In this document: piece after piece, positions 1 through 6,160 of the stretch
How the letters are laid out: every line of letters starts with the position of its first letter
Numbering within the stretch: position 1 is the first letter of the stretch
Assembly: GCA_946222435.1 (NCBI GenBank)
Contig: CAMIOJ010000103.1
Span: forward strand, 1-7,459
Origin: an uncultured Micrococcus sp.
Lineage (GTDB): Bacteria; Actinomycetota; Actinomycetes; Actinomycetales; Micrococcaceae
Direction of reading: 5' to 3'
DNA: 7,459 nt
The notes under the pieces: generated by a model
What the model saw: the letters and a program-made list of their open reading frames with translations, nothing else
Told to the model about the DNA's origin: nothing
The model's database searches: none
Position numbers and translations under genes: made by a program

Positions 1-402
1 GTAGTAGACCTCGGCCTCGTCGATGTCGAAGCCGTGGTCCTCGGTCGCGCTCAGGCACGGGGCCGTTCCGGTGTGGCAGGGGACGTCCACGAGGGCGCCG
101 CAGCCGCGGCAGACCAGGTGGGGGTGGTTGTCATGAGCGTCGAGCTCATAGCGCGCGGTGGAGCCCGCCGGTTGCAGGGACCGCACCAGCTGTGCCTCGG
201 TCAGGGTGTGCAGGGAGTCGTACACGGCCTGGTGGGACACGGTGGGCTGGTCGGCGCGGACGGCGGTGAGCACGTCGGCGGCGTCCGCGTGCGGGTGCTC
301 GCGCAGGGCGGCGAGCACGCCGAGGCGGGGGCGCGTGACGCGCAGGCCGGCCGCGCGCAGCAGGGCTGCGTCGTCCGAGGCCTCCGGGAGTGCTGTGCTC
401 AT
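1..402 (-). CDS. furA: FurA-type ferric uptake/redox regulator (3' end cut by window edge)
   Basis: Fur-family metal-dependent DNA-binding repressor. 134 residues are visible from ATG at 402; the frame is open through base 1, so the C-terminus is missing. The N-terminal winged-helix region contains LRVTRPRLGVLAALREHPHA (20-39) and the recognition-helix stretch VSHQAVYDSLHTL (55-67). The metal-binding dimerisation region has DNHPHLVCRGCG (91-102) with the CxxC pair C98/C101, further cysteines C109 and C116, and the DEAEVYY end (128-134). These match from memory the actinobacterial FurA that usually precedes a catalase/catalase-peroxidase gene; such a gene would lie to the left, outside the window. 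FurA proteins normally sense iron or peroxide and repress themselves and the catalase. One detail: the usual HHH triplet reads HPH (93-95). CatR is an alternative name in Streptomyces. No good Shine-Dalgarno sequence precedes the ATG, which fits a leaderless transcript. Family is secure; the exact orthologue is less so. Confidence 0.9.
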   Translation of the reverse strand, partial: MSTALPEASDDAALLRAAGLRVTRPRLGVLAALREHPHADAADVLTAVRADQPTVSHQAVYDSLHTLTEAQLVRSLQPAGSTARYELDAHDNHPHLVCRGCGALVDVPCHTGTAPCLSATEDHGFDIDEAEVYY

Positions 403-409
403 GCCCACC

Positions 410-438
410 ACCCAAGCGCCTTTTCTTGAGTGAGTCAA
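410..438 (-). promoter_or_regulatory. Probable furA promoter, leaderless
   Basis: Read on the minus strand, TTGACT (438-433) is a strong -35 hexamer. A 17-nt spacer leads to TTGGGT (415-410), a weak -10. A transcript from it would start at or within one or two bases of the furA ATG (402), so the message would have no leader. Leaderless furA transcripts have been described in actinobacteria. The weak -10 makes the exact hexamer uncertain. Confidence 0.45.
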
Positions 439-451
439 AAAAAGGCGCCTG
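413..451. promoter_or_regulatory. 17-bp-arm inverted repeat over the furA promoter, candidate FurA operator
   Basis: The left arm (413-429) and right arm (435-451) pair at 15 of 17 positions around the 5-bp centre GTGAG. The core is GCGCCTTTT-TTGA against TCAA-AAAAGGCGC, an AT-rich block in very GC-rich DNA. It spans the -35 hexamer and most of the furA promoter spacer, where an autoregulatory Fur-family repressor would be expected to bind. Function as an operator is inferred from position and symmetry. A hairpin terminator is unlikely because no gene ends here. Confidence 0.6.
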
Positions 452-602
452 TGTGTCCGGTGGACGGACGGCGAGGTCCAGGCTGCCCTCCGGTACGCCG
501 GCCCGGCGCCCGGCCATGGCCTCCCGGGGACGGCCCCTCGCCTCCGCCCGGCCGGTGTCCCCGGGCCCTCCGCAGCCCCGGGCCGCCGCCGCACCCGGGC
601 CG

Positions 603-632
603 TTCCGCCGGGCCGATCCGCGGCCCTAGAGT
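603..632 (+). promoter_or_regulatory. Weak candidate promoter for the plus-strand biosynthetic operon
   Basis: TAGAGT (627-632) fits the actinobacterial TANNNT -10 pattern. TTCCGC (603-608) lies 18 bp upstream as a poor -35. A start near 639 would give a leader of about 48 nt before the ATG at 687. Only the -10 is reasonably convincing. Confidence 0.3.
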
Positions 633-675
633 CGCAGTCCCGGGCCGTGCACGAGCGGCCCCCGACGTTCTGCAC

Positions 676-681
676 AGGAGG
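676..681 (+). promoter_or_regulatory. Ribosome binding site AGGAGG, fixes the start at 687
   Basis: A perfect AGGAGG lies 5 nt before the ATG at 687. It favours this start over in-frame GTG codons further inside the acyl-CoA dehydrogenase-like gene. Confidence 0.85.
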
Positions 682-686
682 CCGCC

Positions 687-1832
687 ATGCCCGTCGACCG
701 GGTCCGATTCGCACCTGCCCGACCCCACCGGGGCCCGTCCGCTCCCGCTGCGTCCGTGGACGGCGTCTCCGCTGTGGAGGACCGGCTGCTCGAGGAGCTC
801 GTGGAGGCCGCCGGCGCCGAGGATCCCGTGGCGGCACTGGCCGCTGTGCTGGAGGACGCCGACCCGGCCGGCCTGCCGTTGACCGGCGCAGGGCGGACGC
901 GCGTGCAGTGGGAGGTCCTCGCGACCCTGGGCGCCCACAGCCTCGCGGCCGCCCGGGTCATCGAGCCGCACCTGGACGCCCTCTCGATTCTGTCCCAGGC
1001 CGGCGTCCCCGCCCCCGCGGGCCTGCTGGGCGTCTACGCCTCGGAGTCCGGCGGCGTCACCCCCACAGCCACCCGCCTCACCGGGCACGACGACGGCGCG
1101 GACACCTGGCGCCTCGACGGCACCAAGCCGTGGTGCTCCCTGGCCGCGGACTGCACTTCCGCCGTGGTCACCGCACGGCGTGCGGAGGACGGCCGCCCGC
1201 AGGCGTTCCTCGTGAACCTGCGCCATCCCGGCGTGGACGTGGGGGAGCCGGCGTGGCCCTCGCTGGGCCTGCGCGCGATCACCACCGGACCCATCGCCTT
1301 CGACGCCGTGCCCGCCGTGGAGGTCGGCGGACCCGAGTGGTACCTGCAGCGGCCAGGCTTCGCGTGGGGCGGCATGGGAGTGGCGGCCTGCTGGTTCGGT
1401 GGCGCCGTCCATGCCGCACGCACCCTGCGCGCCCAGCTGCGGCGCCGCCAGGCCGGTGCAGACGCCGGCCGCGGCACCGGTCCGGACCAGCTCGGCCAGG
1501 CCGCCTACGGGCGCGTGGACCGTCTGCTGCGCACCGCGGCCGTCGTGCTCGGCCAGGCCGCCGACGCCGTGGACGCGGGGCTGCTGGACCACGCCCGGGG
1601 CATGGTGGAGGCGGACCGTGTCCGCGGCACGGTCGCCCAGGTCTGCACCGAGGTGCTCCGGGTGGTGGGCGAGGCCACCGGGCCGGGGCCGCTGACCCTG
1701 GACCGCGGTCACGCCCAGATGGCGGCGGACCTGCAGGTCTACCTGCGCCAGCACCACGGGGGCCGGGACGACGCCCGTCTCGGCGCGGCCCTGCTCGAGG
1801 ACGAGCATGCCGGGGCGGAGGCCTGGTGGTGA
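687..1832 (+). CDS. Acyl-CoA dehydrogenase-like flavoprotein
   Basis: A 381-aa protein, close to the usual length of acyl-CoA dehydrogenases (about 380-400). The order fits the family: an N-terminal helical region (about 30-110); a beta domain with GVYASESGG (115-123), WRLDGTKPWCSLA (141-153, like the family's W-x-L-N-G-x-K-x-W-I-T motif) and LRAITTGPIAFDAVPA (195-210); then a C-terminal helical region (about 225-370). Family members oxidise acyl thioesters with FAD or use reduced flavin for related chemistry. The usual C-terminal YEG motif carrying the catalytic glutamate is not evident; the matching stretch reads LRQHHGGRD (353-361). The substrate may therefore not be an ordinary acyl-CoA, and a flavin monooxygenase-like or non-classical role is possible. 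The first 28 residues are Pro/Ala-rich and look disordered. A 4-nt overlap couples it to the downstream three-domain enzyme, so it probably acts in the same pathway. Confidence 0.8.
   Translation: MPVDRVRFAPARPHRGPSAPAASVDGVSAVEDRLLEELVEAAGAEDPVAALAAVLEDADPAGLPLTGAGRTRVQWEVLATLGAHSLAAARVIEPHLDALSILSQAGVPAPAGLLGVYASESGGVTPTATRLTGHDDGADTWRLDGTKPWCSLAADCTSAVVTARRAEDGRPQAFLVNLRHPGVDVGEPAWPSLGLRAITTGPIAFDAVPAVEVGGPEWYLQRPGFAWGGMGVAACWFGGAVHAARTLRAQLRRRQAGADAGRGTGPDQLGQAAYGRVDRLLRTAAVVLGQAADAVDAGLLDHARGMVEADRVRGTVAQVCTEVLRVVGEATGPGPLTLDRGHAQMAADLQVYLRQHHGGRDDARLGAALLEDEHAGAEAWW
1817..1821 (+). promoter_or_regulatory. Internal ribosome binding site GGAGG, fixes the GTG start at 1829
   Basis: GGAGG inside the end of the upstream gene lies 7 nt before GTG at 1829. 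That GTG shares GTGA with the upstream TGA stop (1830-1832), a classic translational-coupling overlap. The frame is open much further upstream (to about 647), but that part overlaps the dehydrogenase gene and encodes Arg/Gly/Pro-rich sequence without homology signals. The true start is therefore here, or at the adjacent GTG 1826. Confidence 0.8.
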
Positions 1833-3997
1833 GCTTCTCGCACCTGGATGAGAGCACCGCGGAGTCCACGTGGGAAGACGCCGGCATCGCGGACCTGCCG
1901 CCGCTGCGGCTGCCCGCGCTGGACGGCGACTCGCTCGTGGTGGTGGCGGTCGCCCACCCGGACGACGAGACCCTCGGCGCCACGGGCCTGATCCGCACCG
2001 CCCTGCGTGCCGGGGCCCGGGTCGCGCTGGTGGTCGCCACGGCGGGGGAGGCCTCCCACCCAGACTCGCCCACGCACACCCCGGAGCAGCTGCGCGCGCT
2101 GCGCGGACCGGAGCTCGAGCATGCTGCGGACGTCCTCGGCGGGGAGCATCGTCACCGGCTCGCCGTCCACCGCCTGGACCTCCCGGACTCCCGTGTGGCC
2201 GAGCATGAGGAGGCCGTGGGCCGGGCCGTGGCAGGCCTCATCACCGACCACCGCACAACCGACCGCCCCGGCACCGTCCTGCTGGTGGCCCATGACCGCA
2301 CGGACGGCCACGCGGACCACGACGCCGTCGGCCGGGCCGTCGGGGCGCTCGCCGCGCAGGAGCACCTGCCGCTGTGCGAGTTCCCCCTGTGGTTCTGGCA
2401 CTGGGGTGATCCCGGCGCCCTGCCGGCGCGCCGCTACCGGCGTCTTCCGCTCACCGAGCAGGACCGGCAGGCCCGCCGGGACGCCCTGGCCGCCCACGCC
2501 TCCCAGGTGGCGCCGCTCTCTGACGCCCCGGGGGACGAGGCGATCCTCTCAGCCCAGATGCTCACGCACTTCGACCGTCCCTTCGACTGCGCCCGGTACA
2601 CCGGCCCGGATGAGGCGGACTCGCACCGGGCCGAGGCCGTCTTCGAGCGGCTCTACGCCGGCGCCGAGGACCCGTGGCGCTATCTCTCCAGCCCCTATGA
2701 GCGGCGCAAGCGGGCGCTCACCCTCGCGATGCTCTCCCGCCCCCGCTACGGCCGAGCCGTGGAGGCCGGTGCGTCGATCGGCGTGCTCACCGCTGAGCTG
2801 GCCGCCCGTGCGGACCGGGTCGTCGGGCTCGAGGCCTCGCCCCTGGCCGTCGAGCGGGCGCAGGCGCGGCTGGCGGACCTGCCGCACGCGGAGGTCCGCC
2901 GGGCGGTGCTCCCGGGCGAGTGGCCCCAGGACCTCGGCGGTCCGCTGTCCGGGGACGACGTCCCCGCCTCCGGGGCATCCCCTCGGCCCGGCGTGGTCCG
3001 GCGTCAGGAGATTGACCTCGCGGTGGTCTCGGAGATCGGCTACTTCCTGCAGCCGGACGAGCTGGATGCCCTGGTCGAGCGGATCGACCGGGACCTCGCC
3101 CTGGACGGCGAGATGGTCGCCTGCCACTGGCGTCAGCCGGTGCAGGGCTGGCCGCTGGACGGGGACGACGTCCACGCCCGCCTGGCCGAGGACCCACGCT
3201 GGCGGACGGTGGCCGAGCACCTCGAGGCCGACGTCCGCCTGGCGCTGCTCACCCGCGCGCACGCGGCCGGCCACGCGGTGGCGGTGGTGCCGGCGAAGGA
3301 CGAGGAAGCGGACCTGCCGCACTGCCTGGCCGCGCTCACTGCCGCGGTGGACCGCTGGGAGGAGCAGCACACGCAGGGGTCCACGGCCGTCGTCGTGGTA
3401 GCGGACCGGTGCGCGGACCGGACGGTGGAGATCGCGCGCGCGAAGGCGGAGGAGGACCCCCGGTTCCACGTGCTCGAACCGGGGCCCGGCACGCCGGGTG
3501 AGCCGAGCGTGGGCCGGGCCCGGGATCTCGGCGCCCGGCACGGGCGGGGCCTGTTCCCGGACACGCCGGGCGAACGCCTCTGGATCGCCTCCACGGACGC
3601 GGACACCCGCGTGCCCGCCGGGTGGCTGACGGGGCTGGCGGTGCTCGGCACCGGCGTGGACGTGGCGGACGCAGAGGGTGCGCTGGTGCTCGGGACGGTG
3701 GACCTCGTGGACGCCGACCCCGCGCTGCGCAGGGTGTGGGCGGCCGGGTACGAGCACCGTGAGGGGCATCCGCACGTGCACGGGGCGAGCATGGGCCTGA
3801 CCTGGGCGCGGTACGAGGCGGCCGGCGGCTTCCCACACGTGAGCGAGCATGAGGACGTCCGCCTGGCGCGGGCCGTACGCGCCCAGAGGGCGCCGGTGGT
3901 GGCCACGGACCGGGTCCGCGTGGCCACCTCGGCCCGTCTGCACGGGCGGTCCCCGGGCGGCTTCGCCGGGCACCTGGCCGCCCTGCCGGTGGACTGA
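1829..3997 (+). CDS. Three-domain enzyme: PIG-L/LmbE deacetylase + NodS-like SAM methyltransferase + GT2-like glycosyltransferase
   Basis: A 722-aa cytosolic protein with no signal peptide or membrane helix. Domain 1 (about 34-255) is a PIG-L/LmbE zinc N-deacetylase with AHPDDE (42-47) and HADH (161-164), which supply the zinc ligands and catalytic Asp. Domain 2 (about 262-475) is a NodS-like class I methyltransferase: DPWRY (281-285), then YERRKRALTLAML, the SAM loop EAGASIG (312-318), the acidic ribose binder E335 and VVSEIGYF (399-406). A Gly/Pro/Ser-rich linker (about 371-393) interrupts it. Domain 3 (about 481-722) is a GT2-like transferase: VVPAKDEE (486-493), ADRCADRT (525-532), the metal-binding DAD (590-592), HGASMGLTW and EHED (673-676). 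All key motifs are intact, so three activities are likely. The inferred job is to remove an N-acyl group, N- or O-methylate and add a sugar to one glycoconjugate. The substrate is unknown. Three adjacent genes in other bacteria probably correspond to this one chain. Confidence 0.88.
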   Translation: MSFSHLDESTAESTWEDAGIADLPPLRLPALDGDSLVVVAVAHPDDETLGATGLIRTALRAGARVALVVATAGEASHPDSPTHTPEQLRALRGPELEHAADVLGGEHRHRLAVHRLDLPDSRVAEHEEAVGRAVAGLITDHRTTDRPGTVLLVAHDRTDGHADHDAVGRAVGALAAQEHLPLCEFPLWFWHWGDPGALPARRYRRLPLTEQDRQARRDALAAHASQVAPLSDAPGDEAILSAQMLTHFDRPFDCARYTGPDEADSHRAEAVFERLYAGAEDPWRYLSSPYERRKRALTLAMLSRPRYGRAVEAGASIGVLTAELAARADRVVGLEASPLAVERAQARLADLPHAEVRRAVLPGEWPQDLGGPLSGDDVPASGASPRPGVVRRQEIDLAVVSEIGYFLQPDELDALVERIDRDLALDGEMVACHWRQPVQGWPLDGDDVHARLAEDPRWRTVAEHLEADVRLALLTRAHAAGHAVAVVPAKDEEADLPHCLAALTAAVDRWEEQHTQGSTAVVVVADRCADRTVEIARAKAEEDPRFHVLEPGPGTPGEPSVGRARDLGARHGRGLFPDTPGERLWIASTDADTRVPAGWLTGLAVLGTGVDVADAEGALVLGTVDLVDADPALRRVWAAGYEHREGHPHVHGASMGLTWARYEAAGGFPHVSEHEDVRLARAVRAQRAPVVATDRVRVATSARLHGRSPGGFAGHLAALPVD

Positions 3998-4005
3998 GCG
4001 GTCAC

Positions 4006-4038
4006 CGTCGGGGACTACCGGGCGTGCCGTCCCCGACG
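4006..4038. terminator. Bidirectional hairpin between convergent genes
   Basis: CGTCGGGGAC (4006-4015) pairs perfectly with GTCCCCGACG (4029-4038) across a 13-nt loop. It begins 8 nt after the stop of the three-domain enzyme and lies about 30 nt past the stop of the convergent amidase gene. No T-run follows on either strand, as is common for actinobacterial hairpin terminators. Termination efficiency is unknown. Confidence 0.65.
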
Positions 4039-4069
4039 ACGGCGTCTCGCCTCTCCCGGTCCGGCCGGC

Positions 4070-5488
4070 TCAGTCGCGGGTCGCCTCCAGCTGGGTGGCC
4101 AGGGTGAGCAGCTGGGTCTCGGCGCCGGGGCGGCCGATCAGCTGCACGGACCAGCTCAGGCAGTCCTCACTGCGCAGGACGGGCACGGAGACCGCCGGCA
4201 GGCCGAGCACGTTGACCATGGAGGTGTACGGGGTGAACCGGCACTGCTCCGCGTAGTTCTCCTCCGGCTCCAGGGCGGTGAAGTGGCCGATCTCCGGGGG
4301 CGCGAAGGCGAGCATCGGGGTGAGGACCACGTCATGGGCGGCGAGCTGCCCGCGCACGTCGCGGGCCCAGGCCGTCAGACGTTCCACGGCCGCCGCGGTC
4401 TCCTCCTGGGGGCGGGCGCTCGCCGTGGCGAGAAAGTCCGCGGCGAGCGGGCCCAGGTGTGCCGCAGCGCCCTCCGGCAGCTCGGCTCGGAGCAGGTTGG
4501 AGGTCCACACGGTGCGGAAGTCCCGGTGGTAGTCCTCGCCGTAGTCCGGGGTGAATTCGTCCACGCGGTGGCCCAGCCCGGCCAGCGCCGCAGCTGCACG
4601 GGTCAGGGCGGCCAGCGAGGAGTTGGCCAGCCGAATCTCCAGGGACGGTCCGAACGGGGAGGCCGTGGTCAGGCCGAGCCGCAGCGGGCGGGGGCGCTCG
4701 CCGGCGTCCAGGGAGGCGGCGGCCGCCTGCACGTCCGGGAGGGTGCGGCCGGCCAGGCCCTCGGCCGAGGTCATCACGTCGAAGAGCAGGGCGGCGTCCT
4801 CCGCCGTGTGGGCCAGGGGGCCGGCACAGGTCAGGTTGGTGACCGTGTCCTCCGGCCGGTCCGAGGGGACGGTGCCGCGGCCGGGCTTCAGGCCCACCAG
4901 GCCGCAGGCCGCGGCGGGGATGCGGACAGAGCCGCCGCCGTCGTTGCCCGGGGCGAACGGAAGGATGCCCGCGGCCACTGCGGCGGCCGCGCCGCCCGAG
5001 GAGCCGCCGGCGGTGCGGGTGGGGTCCATGGGGTTGCGGGCCGCGCCGCCGAGCGGGTTCTCCGAGTGGGCGTCCAGGCCGAACTCGGGGACGGTGGTCT
5101 TGCCCAGGGTCACCGAGCCGGCCGCGCGCAGCCGGGCCACCAGCGGATCGTCCTGCGTAGGCACCGGCGCGCCGACGGTGAGCGCGGAGCCGTGCCGGGT
5201 GGGCAGGCCGGCCACGTCCAGCAGGTCCTTGTAGGCCAGCGGCATCCCGGCAAGCTGGCGGTGCCCGTCCGCGTTCTCCGTGCGGGCGGTGTCCGCGGCG
5301 GCGGCCTGCTCCCGGGCGCCGGCGGCGTCCAGGAGGGCGAACGCTCCGAGGCCCTCGTGCTCCTCGGCAGCGGCCAGTGCGGCCTCGGTGACCTCGGCGG
5401 CGCTGAGGTCCCCGGAGGCGAGGTCCCGGCGCAGCTGCACGGCGGAGCGGTCCAGGAGTTCGGTGTGGCGGTCTGGTGCTGTGGCCAT
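4070..5488 (-). CDS. Amidase signature family hydrolase
   Basis: A 472-aa hydrolase of the amidase signature (AS) family, counted from ATG 5488; this length is typical of the family. The Ser-cisSer-Lys triad is complete: K87 in LAYKDLLD (84-91), cis-Ser S164 in TAGGSSGG (159-166) and nucleophile S187 in GNDGGGSVRIPAA (181-193). The Gly/Ser-rich signature continues into CGLVGLKPGRGTVP. Members cleave carboxamides, including aryl and acyl amides, cyclic amide dimers and Glu-tRNA(Gln) in GatA. The GNDGGGS form and the lack of gatB/gatC nearby argue against GatA; a mycobacterial AmiC-like or 6-aminohexanoate-cyclic-dimer-hydrolase-like enzyme is closer from memory. The substrate cannot be told. 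No signal peptide is seen, so it is cytosolic. The frame can also start at TTG 5497 (three residues longer), and neither start has a good Shine-Dalgarno sequence. The gene begins 27 nt after the TetR stop and probably shares its transcript. Confidence 0.88.
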   Translation of the reverse strand: MATAPDRHTELLDRSAVQLRRDLASGDLSAAEVTEAALAAAEEHEGLGAFALLDAAGAREQAAAADTARTENADGHRQLAGMPLAYKDLLDVAGLPTRHGSALTVGAPVPTQDDPLVARLRAAGSVTLGKTTVPEFGLDAHSENPLGGAARNPMDPTRTAGGSSGGAAAAVAAGILPFAPGNDGGGSVRIPAAACGLVGLKPGRGTVPSDRPEDTVTNLTCAGPLAHTAEDAALLFDVMTSAEGLAGRTLPDVQAAAASLDAGERPRPLRLGLTTASPFGPSLEIRLANSSLAALTRAAAALAGLGHRVDEFTPDYGEDYHRDFRTVWTSNLLRAELPEGAAAHLGPLAADFLATASARPQEETAAAVERLTAWARDVRGQLAAHDVVLTPMLAFAPPEIGHFTALEPEENYAEQCRFTPYTSMVNVLGLPAVSVPVLRSEDCLSWSVQLIGRPGAETQLLTLATQLEATRD

Positions 5489-5515
5489 GGAACCCAAGGG
5501 TAGGGGGTCTGCCTG

Positions 5516-6124
5516 TCAGTCCGCGGCGAGCAGGCCCGCCGCGGACTGCCAGGAGTCCAGGTAGTCGTCCACGTCCAGCGGTGCTCCGGCGAGCGTGGAC
5601 TGGACCAGGTAGCCCTGCAGCACGGCCAACAGGGCGGGGGCCGCGGCCTGCGCGGCGGCCGACGCCTCGCCCTCGGCCAGGCCCTGGGAGTCGGTGAGCC
5701 AGCAGCGCACGTAGTCCGCCAGTGCGGCCTGGAGGTCGGCAATGGCCCGGGAGGCCTCGGACTGCAGGTCCGAGCGGTGGGCCACCTCTCCCCAGAACTG
5801 CAGCACCACGCCGGAGACGAGCAGCTCCTGCGGCAGGTCCATGAGGAGCCGGTGCAGGGCGTGGCGCGGTGCCGGGACGGGATCCAGCTGCGCCGCCTCG
5901 CGCAGCCCGCGGGTGCGGATGCCGCTGATCTCCTGGAAGACGGCGGAGAGGAGCTCGTCCTTGCCGGAGAAGTAGCCGTAGAGGGCGCCGGCGGAGAGGC
6001 CAGACTCCTCGAGCACGGCCCCAATGGACAGGCGGGTCAGACCGTCCCGGGCGAGGACGGTCTGTGCGGCGTCGAGGAACCGGCGCCGCTGGCGGGTGCG
6101 GCGGGCATCGCTGATCCGTGGCAT
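5516..6124 (-). CDS. TetR/AcrR-family transcriptional repressor
   Basis: A 202-aa protein, typical TetR length. The basic N-terminus (ARRTRQRRRFLDAAQTVLA, 7-25) leads into the DNA-binding helix-turn-helix (about 33-52), with SIGAVLEESGLSAGALYGYF followed by the diagnostic SGKDELLSAVF (53-63). Residues about 80-200 form the helical ligand-binding and dimerisation domain, including LQFWGEVAHRSDL. TetR proteins normally repress their own gene and a neighbour until a small ligand binds. The divergent membrane protein and the downstream amidase are the natural targets, and two related palindromes lie in the shared upstream region. ATG 6124 is chosen because MPRISDARR gives the usual short basic lead, and a TANNNT box sits at leaderless distance. 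The ligand is unknown; it could be a substrate of the amidase or of the membrane protein. Confidence 0.92.
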   Translation of the reverse strand: MPRISDARRTRQRRRFLDAAQTVLARDGLTRLSIGAVLEESGLSAGALYGYFSGKDELLSAVFQEISGIRTRGLREAAQLDPVPAPRHALHRLLMDLPQELLVSGVVLQFWGEVAHRSDLQSEASRAIADLQAALADYVRCWLTDSQGLAEGEASAAAQAAAPALLAVLQGYLVQSTLAGAPLDVDDYLDSWQSAAGLLAAD

Positions 6125-6130
6125 GCCTCA

Positions 6131-6136
6131 ATCCTA
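6131..6136 (-). promoter_or_regulatory. -10 box of a probable leaderless tetR promoter
   Basis: On the minus strand TAGGAT (6136-6131), preceded by TG, fits TANNNT. It ends 6 nt before the tetR ATG, so transcription would begin at the start codon. No usable Shine-Dalgarno is present: GAGG is only 1 nt from the ATG. No good -35 is seen at 17-18 bp; candidate operator 1 occupies that spacer. Confidence 0.5.
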
Positions 6137-6160
6137 CAAAAAGAACACTTGTTTTGTTTT
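6137..6160. promoter_or_regulatory. Candidate TetR operator 1
   Basis: The core AGAACACTTGTTTT (6142-6155) is an imperfect palindrome of the form AGAACA-N2-TGTTCT. Extended to 11-bp arms (6137-6147 and 6150-6160), 8 of 11 positions pair. It is AT-rich in GC-rich surroundings and lies directly upstream of the tetR -10, where bound repressor would block the tetR and amidase transcript. Confidence 0.6.

Larger units (their letters stand above)
403..686. other. Divergent intergenic region, furA / acyl-CoA dehydrogenase-like operon
   Basis: This 284-bp stretch separates two divergent genes. It holds the furA promoter and palindrome at its left end and the ribosome binding site of the rightward operon at its right end. 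Several open frames cross it, but none has a convincing ribosome binding site or a recognisable product. The middle (about 452-600) is plain GC-rich sequence in which I see no further structure. Confidence 0.6.

Noticed and set aside
413..451. The furA-upstream palindrome as a transcription terminator
   Set aside because: No gene ends into it from either side; it lies between divergent starts and over a -35 hexamer, so an operator is more likely.
435..1808. Long minus-strand open frame (457 codons) opposite the dehydrogenase gene
   Set aside because: Its product is rich in Gly/Arg/Ala/His with no family motif. It lies antisense to a gene with a clear ribosome binding site and family motifs. 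Long antisense frames are expected at this GC content.
647..1828. Upstream extension of the three-domain enzyme's frame to 647
   Set aside because: The extension overlaps the whole dehydrogenase gene and encodes Arg/Pro/Gly-rich sequence; GGAGG plus GTG at 1829 gives a better start.
2549..3973. 474-codon minus-strand frame opposite the three-domain enzyme
   Set aside because: It is antisense to conserved methyltransferase and glycosyltransferase motifs and has no family signal of its own.
4070..5488. Amidase as GatA of the tRNA amidotransferase
   Set aside because: No gatB or gatC is nearby, the neighbour is a TetR regulator, and the GNDGGGSVRIPAA form is closer to stand-alone amidases.
4283..5503. 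406-codon plus-strand frame opposite the amidase gene
   Set aside because: It is the mirror of the amidase coding sequence, Gly/Arg/Val-rich, with no ribosome binding site and no recognised domain.
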